Assembly: GCF_026914265.1 (NCBI RefSeq) | Contig: NC_069123.1 | Location: 35,053,178-35,117,177, forward strand | Reading direction: 5' to 3' | Length of the DNA stretch: 64,000 bases | Source of the DNA: Mya arenaria | Taxonomy: Eukaryota > Mollusca > Bivalvia > Myida > Myidae | In this document: piece after piece, positions 1 to 10,539 of the stretch | Position numbering within the stretch: the stretch's first letter is position 1 | How the letters are laid out: the number at the start of each line of letters is the position of its first letter | The notes under the pieces: generated by a model | The model's input: only the letters and a program-made list of their open reading frames with translations | Databases searched by the model: none | What the model was told of the DNA's origin: nothing | Made by a program: the position numbers and the translations under genes

Positions 1-110
1 CGCAGTTTCCGGTTGCGCCATCCAAGCGGCAAACTGCGGCGACGACCAGCTGACGTTAACCTCAGAGCCACAATCGCCAGAACTAATATGAGCGTTTTTG
101 AGAAAGCCAT
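1..110 (-). pseudogene. Truncated paralog of the small Cys-rich secreted peptide gene (left-edge copy, frameshifted)
   Basis: The minus strand from the ATG at 108-110 encodes a signal peptide closely matching that of the intact gene at 5841-6095 (M-[AD]-F-[ST]-K-T start, hydrophobic core, TSAGRRR end). Right after the arginine run it lacks two bases relative to the intact copy (window ~35-36, where the intact copy reads ctctgcgg and this one ctgcgg on the plus strand). The frame shifts and the conserved cysteines are lost from the translation. The rest lies outside the window, so a later compensating change cannot be excluded. Upstream it also lacks a ~100-bp block present in the intact copy that holds the TATA-like box and a possible donor site. 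A decayed tandem duplicate is the simplest reading. Confidence 0.72.
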
Positions 111-407
111 TTTCCTGTAAAAGCAATGTAAAGCATTGAAAATACCTGTTTCTTTATTTTATCCAAGAAGCATTAGAGTATTTTTTGTCGGTCACGAAAT
201 GGTTTCTTGCTTATGTTATCTATAAAGTTACATTACTTAACAAGTCAATATATAATAATCAATACGTACTTTGAATTCTAGACAAACTGTAAGAAATGTC
301 CTAGAAGTGTGGTATATGTAAAAAATCCCATTCAAAAAGGCGCAAATAGACTTCCAAGGGATATATAATCAAAAACGAAGAAAATTTGCACAATAGGAAT
401 TTATCGT

Positions 408-443
408 ACTAAACTATACTAAACTAAACTAAACTAAACTAAA
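408..443. repeat. (ACTAA)n microsatellite
   Basis: About seven imperfect ACTAA pentamers. The paralogous position in copy B (about 7585-7600) has only one or two units, so this is a copy-specific expansion. Confidence 0.85.
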
Positions 444-1139
444 GAATACATTTTTTTACTTGTTTTTACATCGAATAATCGATACTTTATTTCGTTCAGA
501 CATCGTTTTTTATATGAAGTTAAAAAGCAGTAATTCATATACGCCTGCTTATTAAGCATGATTCATACATGGAAAACCTTCCCACTTATAGAGAATCCGG
601 AAGATAATTGGCCTCATCATGTATGTTGGCTTTAGTGATACGTGTTTGTAAACATGGGATTTGAAACACATAAATATACAATTATGTATGCAAATACTAC
701 GTTTATTAATTTAAAGATGGACATTTTCCATGTCATTTTACAGAATCTTAACTCGTTCTTATGAATATCTTAACGCCCACTTATTGTATTGGATCTGACA
801 ACCACATCTTTATATGAGTATCGTTATTTCTTATCAACGGAGTCATTATGAGCCTTGTATGAGAAGATCATTGTCTGATAAAGCTGAAAGAAATATAAAA
901 TATTAATTAAAACAATAACTCGTATCTGCCGGTTCTATATTATCCCACTTTAGAAAATGGGTTTTGAGGAGTGGAATGGATGTAGTATCCATTCTGTAAA
1001 TTTTATTCTAAAAAACTTGTTTTTTTATTTAAAATGCAAAATTATAGTGCACGATGAGTTTAAATTGCATTCTTCGAATTAACAACAGTCACCCGCATTG
1101 TGATAGTTTAACATCACTGAAAATCAAAAATAATCATTA

Positions 1140-1212
1140 ATTTTGATTTCGTAAATTAATGTCCAGTTCTATATAATATATAGAACTATCCATTAATTTA
1201 CGAAACCAAAAT
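1140..1212. repeat. Long near-perfect palindrome (hairpin-forming)
   Basis: An inverted repeat with arms of about 36 bases. The left arm begins attttgatttcgtaaattaa and the right arm is its reverse complement, with one mismatch in the outer arm, a 3-4-base mismatch mid-arm and an ATATAT centre. The paralogous sequence at 8633-8665 keeps only the left arm. One arm was therefore lost there, or the palindrome formed here. Confidence 0.8.
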
Positions 1213-1999
1213 ACATACTCATTATGTGATGAAGATTTTGAAAATGCTTAGCCGATAAGAAAGATTAAAAAAGAAATGAAGCTAGACTGTAAATTCACAA
1301 GTAGACAATAAACCACAACAAAACTCACAATATTAGATATATGGGAAAAGTCGTTTAACAAAATACAAATCATAATATTGATTTATAAAAATATATTTAT
1401 ATTTTCTATATGAAAGTCGTCGTCTGAGAGATGACAGTGTACAATGAATGTTAATTTATATGTTTATAAACATATAACCTACTCATAATAGCTTTTTAAC
1501 ACATTTCTGATTTTGAAAGCATAATGAGTGAATAAAAGTTATCATAATGGTCAAATTGTGAGTCCAGCTTTAAACAAGCTCATAGTCACAGAAGTATTCA
1601 TTGTGTTTTTGAAAAAAGAAATGATGTAACAAGAAATGCTGTACAGTTTCCCAAACATATTTTCGTTGGAAATGCCAATTACAACAATTAAACAAATTTG
1701 TTTCATTAGCATTGAAAATAATTTGGCGCAGACAAATTTTTTCAAATAAATATAATGGAATATCACGTCTATGATAAAACACAATGCTGAATCAGTGGTA
1801 TAATACACCCTAATTCAAAGTTAACCCGTGTTAAATACTCCCCAATGCTTATATACTGGAACAAAAAGCAGTATACAGAGCAAGTCACGTGTATGCTACA
1901 CCACAACTCTTTCTTAGCGATAGAACGAAGCAATTTCCGTCGAAATCAAATTGTGGTACGGTACAACGCTGAGGTAGTTAAAGAATAAAGCAATATCCG

Positions 2000-3240
2000 G
2001 AAACAATTTGACAATATTGTCTCAGACCGCTCTATTATTGAAAGCCTGAACCGTTTTAAAGTGGGTAGTTCTGAACGGATGGTTCACATTTTTCCTTGAA
2101 GTAATTATCTAGCCTATCTCATTCTCAATCAGTGTAACGGATCAACAAAGTCAATGGTCCCTTTCTTTTATGGTTGTGAGGTTTTGTATTGATGTAACAT
2201 CCTTCCGAAATCAGGCTATACATTTCTTCTTTACAGACTTATTTTAGGATAAGTATTCAAGAAGGCCACACGTACACGTACCCGTACAAGTAGTGTACCA
2301 CATCCCCTCTATCATATCATTCTTAACTTGTATAATGTACTCATATCTGGATGACGTAGTGCCCAAAAATAAGTCCACACATACAGTTACCCGTAAAAGT
2401 AGTGTTTCGTAACCTTTCTTTCCTTGCGATTGCAGATATATGCATATGTTTAAATGAACAAAGACAAAAAAGAAAATAAATTTAATTTCAAGATCAGATG
2501 TTTTGGCATTTTCTGGCATTTTCAAAATCAACATCGTGCAATAATGAACCCATAAATCAAGTGAACAGACATTTTAACACTAGCTGATGGATTGACGATA
2601 CTGTGGTTTTGCGACGAAAGACCGTATAATGGCAGTGTATTACACTTTGAACTGTATACATCTGTCTTAAACGGAATAACATGAGCATTCAGCTTGCAGA
2701 AAACCTGTAAGGAGCTTAGGGATCTTTTTAATGATTATAAGTTGTGCTTGTTTAGCCGATTTGGGTTTGTTAAGCTTTCGCGGAGTGTTTCTTATATGAC
2801 ATCATATGGCAGCTTTATATAGATGTCTAATGCCGAAAAATGTTCATTATATCAGAGAAAGGACAGTCTGAGGCACGCAGTAATTTTCCTCTGACAAAAC
2901 GGACAGTTTGATGGTTTTCGTTTATGTCATTGGCGTTTACGCATTCCATTGACGGGGTTTATGTTGAAACTTTTGGCTACTGGGCTTGTTTCTGTAAGTG
3001 AATTCTTTTTTATATTTTAATGAATGAATAATAGTTTCGCATTTTTCCAAAGGAGTTTAGATCTCATCTAGAGTATTTTTTGAGAATAGTTTATAAAGAA
3101 ATTGAAAAGGAGAGTATATGTTTGCATGTTTTGTTAAGCCTTCTTTTTTGGTGGCTAGTAGCGTCCAGTTTTAATTCCACTTTAGGTTAAACATCATATA
3201 TCTTACAACGATTATAAAGAAAGTTATGATAACTCATATT
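2000..3240. other. Gene-free stretch
   Basis: No supported gene. A short direct repeat lies at about 2268-2300 and 2374-2408 (both contain cccgtacaagtagtg or a close variant). At 2915-3000 there is a copy of a dispersed repeat that ends near ctgggcttgtttctgta. An inverted copy lies at 9405-9500 and a fragment at 12045-12080. Confidence 0.5.
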
Positions 3241-3400
3241 TAGTCACTCTCGTTGGCACGGTGATGGGCGAGAGTGTGGTTTGTATTGTTGGGGGAAGCC
3301 AGAGTACCCGCGGAAAACCAACTTGTCCGGCTTGGGGACCACTAACCGAACTCCTTCCACTTTGTTTGTACCGAAAACAAAATAGCGGAATAAAAACTGA
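3241..3400 (+). repeat. Interspersed repeat fragment (SINE-like, GC-richer)
   Basis: A block markedly more GC-rich than its surroundings. It contains gggggaagccagagtaccc, gcggaaaaccaacttgtccg and gaccactaaccgaactc. Blocks of this kind recur in mollusc genomes as dispersed repeats, but I cannot assign a named family without a library search. There is no coding potential. Confidence 0.4.
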
Positions 3401-3884
3401 CTCTACTGGCCACTATATACGAGCAGTTTAACTCAAAATAGATAGATCCACGTTTATAACTAAAACGTTGGCCAACAGCTTCCAATGCATAGACGTAACG
3501 TCAATGGGTTCGGATAACAAGTGTAACAAATGGAGTTATTGACCAAAACGAAAATAATTCTTATTTAGAATATTGCATTAAGTATTACACATCGAACTTT
3601 GGGGACCATTTTCAATAGTATCCGTTTTTAGGTCCGCATGCAAATAATTATAAAAAATAGAATATAACTTAATGTATTATAAAGTCATAGTCTATTGAAA
3701 ACCGTGATCATACAATCATCAAATGTAAAATGCATATGCTATTGTATCATTTACTGGAGATTACGCAAAAATAGAAGGAAAATAGTCATAGACCTAATCC
3801 AAATAATTGTACGTTGATTTTTTTTACGATTTTTGATATGGCAAATACTCCACGTACAAATTGTTTGTTACCAAAAGTGGGTAG

Positions 3885-4490
3885 TTATTCCGATCGTGAT
3901 TCCGGGTTAAGGCATATTGCGTCACCAAAATATCATAAAAACAAGAAATATTACCAGATAATGTTATTTTAATATATTAGTCCCGTACACAAACAAAATA
4001 TTAAAAATATTAAACGAATATAAAAAAAAATATAGAAACGAATAATTATGAGTTTTATGTGTGTTTTTGCATTTCATTCTGTCAAAGCATAACACTATAT
4101 ATACATGAAGGGCACCTGCAAGGCGGCGATTCACAGTTTTACATTAATCGGAACACCTCAGAGATGGCCGAGTTGTTATGATTGTATTTACGAGGTCTAT
4201 CGCGAAGTTTGCTGGAGATGGCAGAGTTGTTACGATTGGCATATTTGTTGTCTGTGTCAGTCAAGTTTCGTTTTATTGGAAAGGTAAATTCTGTGTATAA
4301 TGCATTAAAAGCTTGTTTTGTGCGAAACATTTCTGCACGTACATGGTAAAATATGAATATTAACCTTTATTATCTATTTCAAACATTAAATACTTCTCTA
4401 AAAACAATTTAAATATTTTGAACAACCCGTTAATACGTTAGGTATAAGTATCCCGTATAACACGTTTATTATTTTAGACTAGTCATAGAC
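3885..4490 (+). repeat. Dispersed ~600-bp repeat with a short Cys-rich ORF (copy 1)
   Basis: Aligns with 50410-51025 in receptor unit 2, and its left quarter with 35336-35470 in unit 1. It begins near gcgggtagttattccgat and ends near the tcccgtataacacg block. It includes a 60-codon ORF from the ATG at 4105 to 4287. The same ORF is open without indels at 50618-50863. Differences between the two are not concentrated at third codon positions, so I see a repeat rather than a gene. Within the ORF the block gatggc(c/a)gagttgtta is itself repeated. Confidence 0.65.
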
Positions 4491-4499
4491 CGTGATTGC

Positions 4500-5830
4500 T
4501 TTTACTTTTGAAAACTAAATTATATTTAAATGACTTAAATGACCATATAAATGTTATAACTTAATTTACTTCGGTCAGATTAGAAAAAAGCAACATTTTT
4601 AAGCTAGTTATTGGCTTCTTGTAAAAATATGATAAAAGCATGCCACGTTGTTTGTGAAGTTGAAACTGTTTAATAGTGGGTTTATTTTCACTGAAAAAAT
4701 TGAAAATGTACTTTTTACAGAATATGTTTAAAGTGAAGCTATTATACTACTATTTTGTGAACATTTGAAGTTTGGCGTTAAATACCAGCAATTGACGATA
4801 GTGAACAATACTAAGACATCGGATTTTTTAATATCTTTATTGTAGATGCGTATTTTAACAATATTATTCCTTTCCAAACTTTCTGCGTTTTTTCCATATG
4901 CTTTATATGCGTAACAATATAAAGGCATTATACATTCATGTTTTGAATCAAGGCTTACTAGACAATTCACTGACAGTCACTTGAATGGAATGTACTCCCG
5001 ATCAAGGTTTTCTGTCCCGGTACTGTAATAAGTGTTGAATTGTGAACCAGATCGCTGTGTTTCTGGTTGTAATTGAAATATTGGTGGGGTAATGTGCATG
5101 TTGCTATAGGCTGCATGTTTTTGTTGCAACTTTTCGTTTGGGCACTTTTCATGGCATGCTTTTCGTACTCAAAATTTCTCGATCACATTGAAGTTGTTTT
5201 ACTGTCAGATATTTAGGCATTTCGAGATTTTCTGACATTGTAAAACTAAGGTAAGTCATAGTTATTGTATGTTAGATCGTTTGTAAGAGTGACCCCTTTA
5301 AAAAACCTGTGTTTGATTTTAAATTAAATGTCAATACAACTTTACAGGTCATATGACACCAAGCAAGAGTGCATTCCCATCAAACTACTGCACTTTAATA
5401 TGCAAAATATCATCAAAACAAGATGAAATTTACATTTTATTATGTAATACACACAAACACGTTCATATAAACACTTAACATATTTAATAGCAATGTAAAA
5501 TGATACGTTTGGACTGGCACTTTCGTATGCAATAAGTATATGTAAAAGTGATAAAATAATCTCAACTACAAATGTAGAATAAACAAAGAACAATGGCACT
5601 ACGATCACAATCATAGAAAAATAGATAAAATAATAAATGCAATATTTACATAACTAGATTCAAATTTCCGTGTAACAGGTACATGTGATAATGCTTGCCT
5701 TTTTCACAAATCCCATTTTCGAGTATATATGAGAGAAACATATCCTCTTGAACACAATATCATTTCAACATTTTAGTACTGCACTGCTTTACAACTGCCT
5801 TTGGAACTCCTTGCGAAACTGCCTCTGATC
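4500..5830. other. Gene-free stretch downstream of the Cys-rich peptide gene
   Basis: AT-rich sequence without a supported gene. It holds the 3' flank of the minus-strand gene at 5841-6095. A reverse-strand AATAAA-type signal is possible near 5431-5437 (ttttatt on the plus strand), which would imply a long 3' UTR. This is weak. Confidence 0.35.
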
Positions 5831-5840
5831 TTTAACAACA

Positions 5841-6095
5841 CTAAAACAATCTCACGATGTCCGGTTTCTCCTCGATGCACGCACACCTGATGGTGCCACC
5901 TCTTTGAAAGTGAATGCATTTACCGCCCTGTCTCTGACACAGTCCGACTCCCTTAAGCGCTCCCCGTAGCCCAACAACCTCCGCGCAGTTTCCGGTGGCG
6001 ATATCCAAGCGGCAAACTCTGCGGCGACGACCAGCTGACGTAAACGTCAGAGCCACAATCACCAGAAGCAACATGATAGTTTTCGTGAAATCCAT
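5841..6095 (-). CDS. Small secreted arginine-rich six-cysteine peptide (host-defence-peptide-like, unassigned family)
   Basis: An 84-residue open frame. The start chosen is the ATG at 6093-6095, because the paralog at 110 conserves it; an upstream TTG-begun extension is not needed. Residues 1-21 form a signal peptide (basic start, LLLVIVAL core, TFTSA before cleavage). Next come G-R-R-R-R at 22-26, a possible furin-type site or a cationic patch, and six cysteines at 28, 37, 53, 60, 71 and 73. The spacing is C-x8-C-x15-C-x6-C-x10-C-x1-C, with GGKC and a terminal CAC. The GxC and CxC elements recall cysteine-stabilised defensins, but the CxxxC of that fold is absent, so I do not call it a defensin. 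An AG (tgcttttacag) three bases before the ATG on the minus strand could be the acceptor of a 5' UTR intron. It would be secreted; an antimicrobial or toxin-like role is only inferred. Confidence 0.72.
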   Translation of the reverse strand: MDFTKTIMLLLVIVALTFTSAGRRRRVCRLDIATGNCAEVVGLRGALKGVGLCQRQGGKCIHFQRGGTIRCACIEEKPDIVRLF

Positions 6096-6098
6096 TTC

Positions 6099-6218
6099 CT
6101 GTAAAAGCAATGTAAATAATTACAAATACCTGTTTCTGGTTTGATTCAAAAAGCATTAGACTCTTTGTTATCGATCAGGCATTCGTTTCTTGCTTATGTT
6201 ATCATATTTCTGACTTAC
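6099..6218 (-). other. Possible 5' UTR intron of the Cys-rich peptide gene
   Basis: On the minus strand a GTAAGT donor lies at 6213-6218 and a pyrimidine-rich acceptor ending TTTTACAG at 6099, just upstream of the ATG. The paralog at the left edge keeps the acceptor but lacks the donor. Transcript evidence is missing. Confidence 0.4.
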
Positions 6219-6276
6219 GTGACAATCATATGTCAACTAGCACTTCACAATCATACATACTGAATAAATAAATATA

Positions 6277-6284
6277 TTTATATA
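6277..6284 (-). promoter_or_regulatory. TATA-like box for the Cys-rich peptide gene
   Basis: TATATAAA on the minus strand. If used, transcription would start near 6250 and produce a short non-coding first exon that ends at the donor at 6218. The background is AT-rich, so chance occurrence is likely. The argument in favour is that the block 6204-6304 is exactly what the frameshifted paralog lacks. Confidence 0.35.
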
Positions 6285-7904
6285 TCGATATATGAAAACA
6301 TTTCTATAAAGTAACATTACTTCACTAGTCAATTTATATTTAATAATCAATACGTACTTTGAATTGTAGACAAACTGTAAGTCGTATATACTATTGAACA
6401 TCTTAATAATAATAACTAAGCATGTCTGCGCCGGTATATATAGCATACATTTCAGGTTTTTACTATCTAAATTTAGATACAGCTCCATAGTTTCTTCATG
6501 GACGTTACTCATTTATCGTGTTTGGGAAAACCATGTGATGGAGATCGTGATTCAGTGTAAATATTAAGTACAAATATAATTCTTATATTGTAACGAACAC
6601 TTTTGGATCACAGCAATATCTAATAAACATTTGCAGCAAGATTTCATTAAGATTGCATGACTGTCACTGCAGAATATTTAGGCAATTTTGGTTCGGAATA
6701 AGCATATTTCTTCAAGTATTGCTTGCTCAAATGCTTGTATATGTAAGAACCAAATCTTTGCGATCTACAGAAAAGGATCCGCCCGTCTGCTGCGTTAGCC
6801 CGCTCTATGTTCAACTGATCATCAAAAATAGAATTAGCCCGATTTAAGCACAAACCAAAATGCAAACACCAAATGCAATTGACATTCAAGCTTAAGACAT
6901 GCATCTTCAAGCGCAGTGCACGAAAGACATATTCTTCCATATTGTTCAATATAGTGACAGGCAGACACAGTCATTTGACAATCTGACGATGGTCAACACT
7001 GCTGGAGGTTGTTAACATAATATTGACAAAACTTTTATGTGTGAGCAATCACTTTGTTAGTAACAAGAAAATTGTAATTACACGAAATATATAAAAATAA
7101 GTAAGAACAAACGTCCAAATGAAAAAGGCATATAAATAAGTTAAATGAAATTAGAGGGTAAATTCGTTGCTAAAAAGGTCGAAAAAAATAACTGAGTTCA
7201 TAGAAAATCACAAAAGAAACCTTGACCATATTTTAAAGTAATTTGTCAATACATCCAGTTGGCCTCACGAAAGGGTATTTAAAGTTAGCACCTCGAAGGT
7301 ATTGTTTTTTGAAGAACACAACTATTGAGGCCATTGAAATGTTTACGAGAATGACATTAGTGATGTAATTGTCATCATTAGTTACTTATTAATCCAAGGA
7401 GTGACCAACGTACCACGAATTCAATTACGTAATGAAGATTTGTCGGAAAGGCTGAAATAGGAAGTTTCCCAGAAGTGTGGTATATCATATTTCATTAAAT
7501 GGTGGAATACTGTTGAAAACGTCTAGCTCACTCTTGCATTATGATACAAAACCGAACTGAAATTGTACAATATCAATTTACTGTGCTAAAGTAAACTAAA
7601 GAATACACATTTTTTTCTATTTTATTACATCGAATTATCGACACTGTATTTATATAAAGTTAAAAATCAGTAATTCGAATTCGCCTGTTTAAGACACTGT
7701 TTATAAGCATGATTCATACATGGAAAACCTTTCCACTTGAACGGAATCCGGGGATTAATTGGCCACATCATGTCTGTCGGCTGTCTTGATAAGTTTTTGT
7801 AAACATGGGATTTTGAAACATGTAAATTTACAATAACGTATGCAACTACTACGTTCTATGAATTTGAAGCAGGACATTTACCAGGTCATTATACAGACTC
7901 TTAA

Positions 7905-8240
7905 AGATTCGCTCTTACTCCCAGATAAGATTTACCACACTAAATAATATTGTTTTGATGCACCCAAAAGGATGAATCGACTTCGAAAATAATGGTTCTT
8001 CTGAAGGATACCGAGTTTAATTTATAGGAAATGAGCATAAAACACGGTAGTAAATCATTTAGCACTCACCAATCATTTAATATTTTGTGCTTTCTGCTAT
8101 TCAATACACGGTTACAATCTTGTTATTAGTAATTAATATTTTCCAAACATGCATTATTCAGTAAGAAATTGAAGGTTTATCAATCGAAATTGATGTTTGT
8201 TATACATGTTTATGTATTGATTTTGAATAAGTGTGTCACC
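7905..8240. mobile_element. TTAA-type MITE, copy 1
   Basis: A 336-bp non-autonomous element. It begins agattcgctcttactccc, ends near gaataagtgtgtcacc, and is flanked by TTAA (7901-7904) and TGAA (8241-8244, a mutated TTAA). The paralogous locus in copy A has a single TTAA at 748-751 with the same flanks and no insert, which defines the ends. The termini form an imperfect inverted repeat of about 12 bases (consensus AGATGCACTCTTA). TTAA target duplication points to piggyBac-like mobilisation. Confidence 0.85.
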
Positions 8241-9404
8241 TGAACTCGTTCTTATGAATAACTTAACGCCCACTTATTTTATTAGATCTGACAACCACAT
8301 CTTTATATAAGTGTCGTTTCCTCTTATAAACGGAGTCTTTATGATTCTTGTATGAGAAGATTATTGTCTGATATTAAGCTGAAAGATATATAAAATATTA
8401 ATTAAAACAATAACTCTTATCTGCCGATTCTATACTATTCCACTTTTCAAACGGGGTTTTGAGGAGTGGAATGGTTGTAGTAACCATTCTGTAAATTTCA
8501 TTTTCAAAATTATTTTTTTAATTATAATGCACAATTATAGTGCACCTTTAGTTTAAATTATATTCTACGAATTAACAACAGTCGATATTGTGATAGTTGA
8601 ACATCACTGAGAACTAAATATCAATTTTGTATTTTGATTTCGTAAATTAATGTCAAGTTTTATAATGTGGTGATGATTTTGAAAATGCTTATCCGATAAG
8701 GATAAATTAAAATATTGATTTAACAAAATAATTCCTATTCTACTTGACATGTATGAAAGTCGGTGACAGAGAGAGAACAGTGTACATGGTATGTTAAATT
8801 TTATTTTTATAAATATATAACCCACTCATAATAGCAATTTAACACATTTCTAAATTTGAAATGATTATAAATGTTCATAAGAAAGTTTGCATCAAAAATC
8901 ATATATGTATATAGTCTTGCTTTTCGTTTCGAAGTGAGTAGGATGCCGACGGAATTTCAAAAAAAGTATATTCGGATTCACCGTCTTGTATTATTATCAG
9001 AAAAAAACAAAAGTATCTCAATCTCAATTCACAAAAACACTGAAAAAAATATATCTTTAATAATATGTGCGCTGTTTATAATACCTGCACCCTCCGGGAT
9101 TGACAACTTTTAATTTGTTTTGTCTCAGAATCAGCTAATCGTGATATTAATGCAATATTAACTCAGCCATATAAGATTCCTTACAATATAACAAATTGTT
9201 TGGAAAAAATACATTTGTTTTCTCTTAAAACATTGGTATTTTTTTTAAAATAAATAGATTATCGAACGTAAGTATTCAAACCTGCTATCTCATCTTTTGT
9301 CAGCAATCTAATATCATCGATTTTCAGACATTCACGAAAAACATTTTTCTCATGCTAAGACAAAAAAATAAAGTTATAATAATGGTCAAATTGTAATACT
9401 TATG

Positions 9405-9500
9405 TAAAAAACTACAGAAACAAGCCCAGAGCAAAATGTTTAAACATAAATGCACTGGGTAAACGCCAAAGACATAAAACACAAAACAAAACATCACAAA
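9405..9500 (-). repeat. Dispersed repeat, inverted copy of 2915-3000
   Basis: On the minus strand it reads tttggcgtttacccagtgc, followed within ~40 bases by ctgggcttgtttctgtag. This matches 2915-3000 in order and spacing. No coding content is supported. Confidence 0.55.
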
Positions 9501-9827
9501 CAAGACACATGGAAGAACATCACAAAACTCCACAAACAGCACAGTTCATACATACTTTTTATAAAAAACTAGGTATGTTTATCAATGAGTGTTAGGGACC
9601 GCTTTGTAAGTCAAGCTTTAAACAAGCTCATAGTCCCAGAAGTATTCATAGTGTTTTGAAAAAAAAAGAATGATGTAACAAGAAAGGTGACACAATTTCC
9701 CAAACATATTTTCGTTGGAAATTCTCCTGGTCTTCAGGACTGTTATATCAATACTTGTTTTTAATTTGACAGCTTGTCGTCGAAATTAGTCTGAAAATTG
9801 GATCCTGCTCCTTGCTGCCTAGGGTTT

Positions 9828-10080
9828 CTAGAAATCTACAAGACGTTACGAAAGTGTTTTATACATACATTCTAGAGTTGAATACAAATTCTCGAAAACA
9901 ACAGGACGCTACAGAAGTGTTTGCTAGGTATGTTGCAGAGTGGATTACATGTTCTAGAAAACTACAGGACGAATCAAAAACAAGTATGATACATATATGT
10001 CAGAGTTATATACATTTATAGAAAACTACAGGACACAACAAAGTGTTTGATACATTAATTTCGGAGCTGAATACAAAGAT
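9828..10080 (+). repeat. 63-bp tandem repeat, about four copies
   Basis: Units start near tctagaaa(a/t)ctacaggacg at about 9829, 9892, 9955 and 10020. The period is 63 bp, a multiple of three, so the plus-strand open frame through the first three units shows 21-residue repeats beginning S-R-[NK]-x-Q-D. There is no ATG and the frame closes in the fourth unit, so I treat it as a minisatellite, not a gene. Confidence 0.75.
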
Positions 10081-10217
10081 GAAGTAAAGATAATAACGAT
10101 TGTAACACAAATGTGCATAAGTAGAATGAGACATTTTGATAACACTTACACTATTCAACTGCTTCCACGATGGTAATGATAAAACATGAAAATAGTATGT
10201 AGCAAATTCGGTAAACC

Positions 10218-10539
10218 TATCCTAATTAGTTTCTATCTATTGTTCACGGGGGTGAACATATCCTATTTAGTTTGTATCTATTGTTCACGGGGGTAAACAT
10301 ATCCTAATTAGTTTGTATCTATTGTTCACGGGGGTAAACATATCCTAATTAGTTTGTATCTATTGTTCACGGGGGTAAACATATCCTAATTAGTTTGTAT
10401 CTATTGTTCACGGGGGTAAACATATCCTAATTAGTTTGTATCTATTGTTCACGGGGGTAAACATATCCTAATTAGTCTGTATCTATTGTTCACGGGGGTA
10501 AACATATCCTAATTAGTCTGTATCTATTGCTCACGGTGT
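10218..10539. repeat. 41-bp minisatellite, ~7.9 copies
   Basis: The unit begins tatcctaattagtttgtatc and ends ttcacgggggtaaaca. Copies start at 10218, 10259, 10300, 10341, 10382, 10423, 10464 and a partial at 10505. The inner copies are virtually identical and the variants sit at both edges, as expected for recent expansion by unequal exchange. Each unit carries a G5 run. Confidence 0.95.

Larger units (their letters stand above)
1..1760. repeat. Tandem segmental duplication, copy A (Cys-rich peptide locus)
   Basis: From the pseudogene onward this stretch aligns with 5984-9721 plus 11940-12010, with many indels. Anchors include 221-300 with 6305-6381, 305-750 with 7464-7904, 752-1530 with 8245-8870, and 1566-1680 with 9612-9722. 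Copy B carries extra segments at about 6382-7463, 7905-8240 (MITE), 8880-9360 and 9722-11938. The left limit lies outside the window. Apart from the pseudogene I see no gene in this copy. Confidence 0.8.
5984..9721. repeat. Tandem segmental duplication, copy B (Cys-rich peptide locus)
   Basis: The counterpart of 1-1760, offset by about 6 kb and later expanded by insertions. A ~1.08-kb segment at 6382-7463 has no counterpart in copy A. It contains no recognisable gene; short AT-rich ORFs there lack known features. Homology resumes at 11940-12010 (ataaacaaatttgtttcatt), after a ~2.2-kb interruption. Confidence 0.8.

Noticed and set aside
5841..6110. Longer N-terminal extension of the Cys-rich peptide
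   Set aside because: It would need a TTG start, crosses a likely splice acceptor, and is not needed for the signal peptide.
10218..10539. CRISPR-like array
   Set aside because: Head-to-tail 41-bp repeat with no unique spacers, in animal DNA; an ordinary minisatellite.
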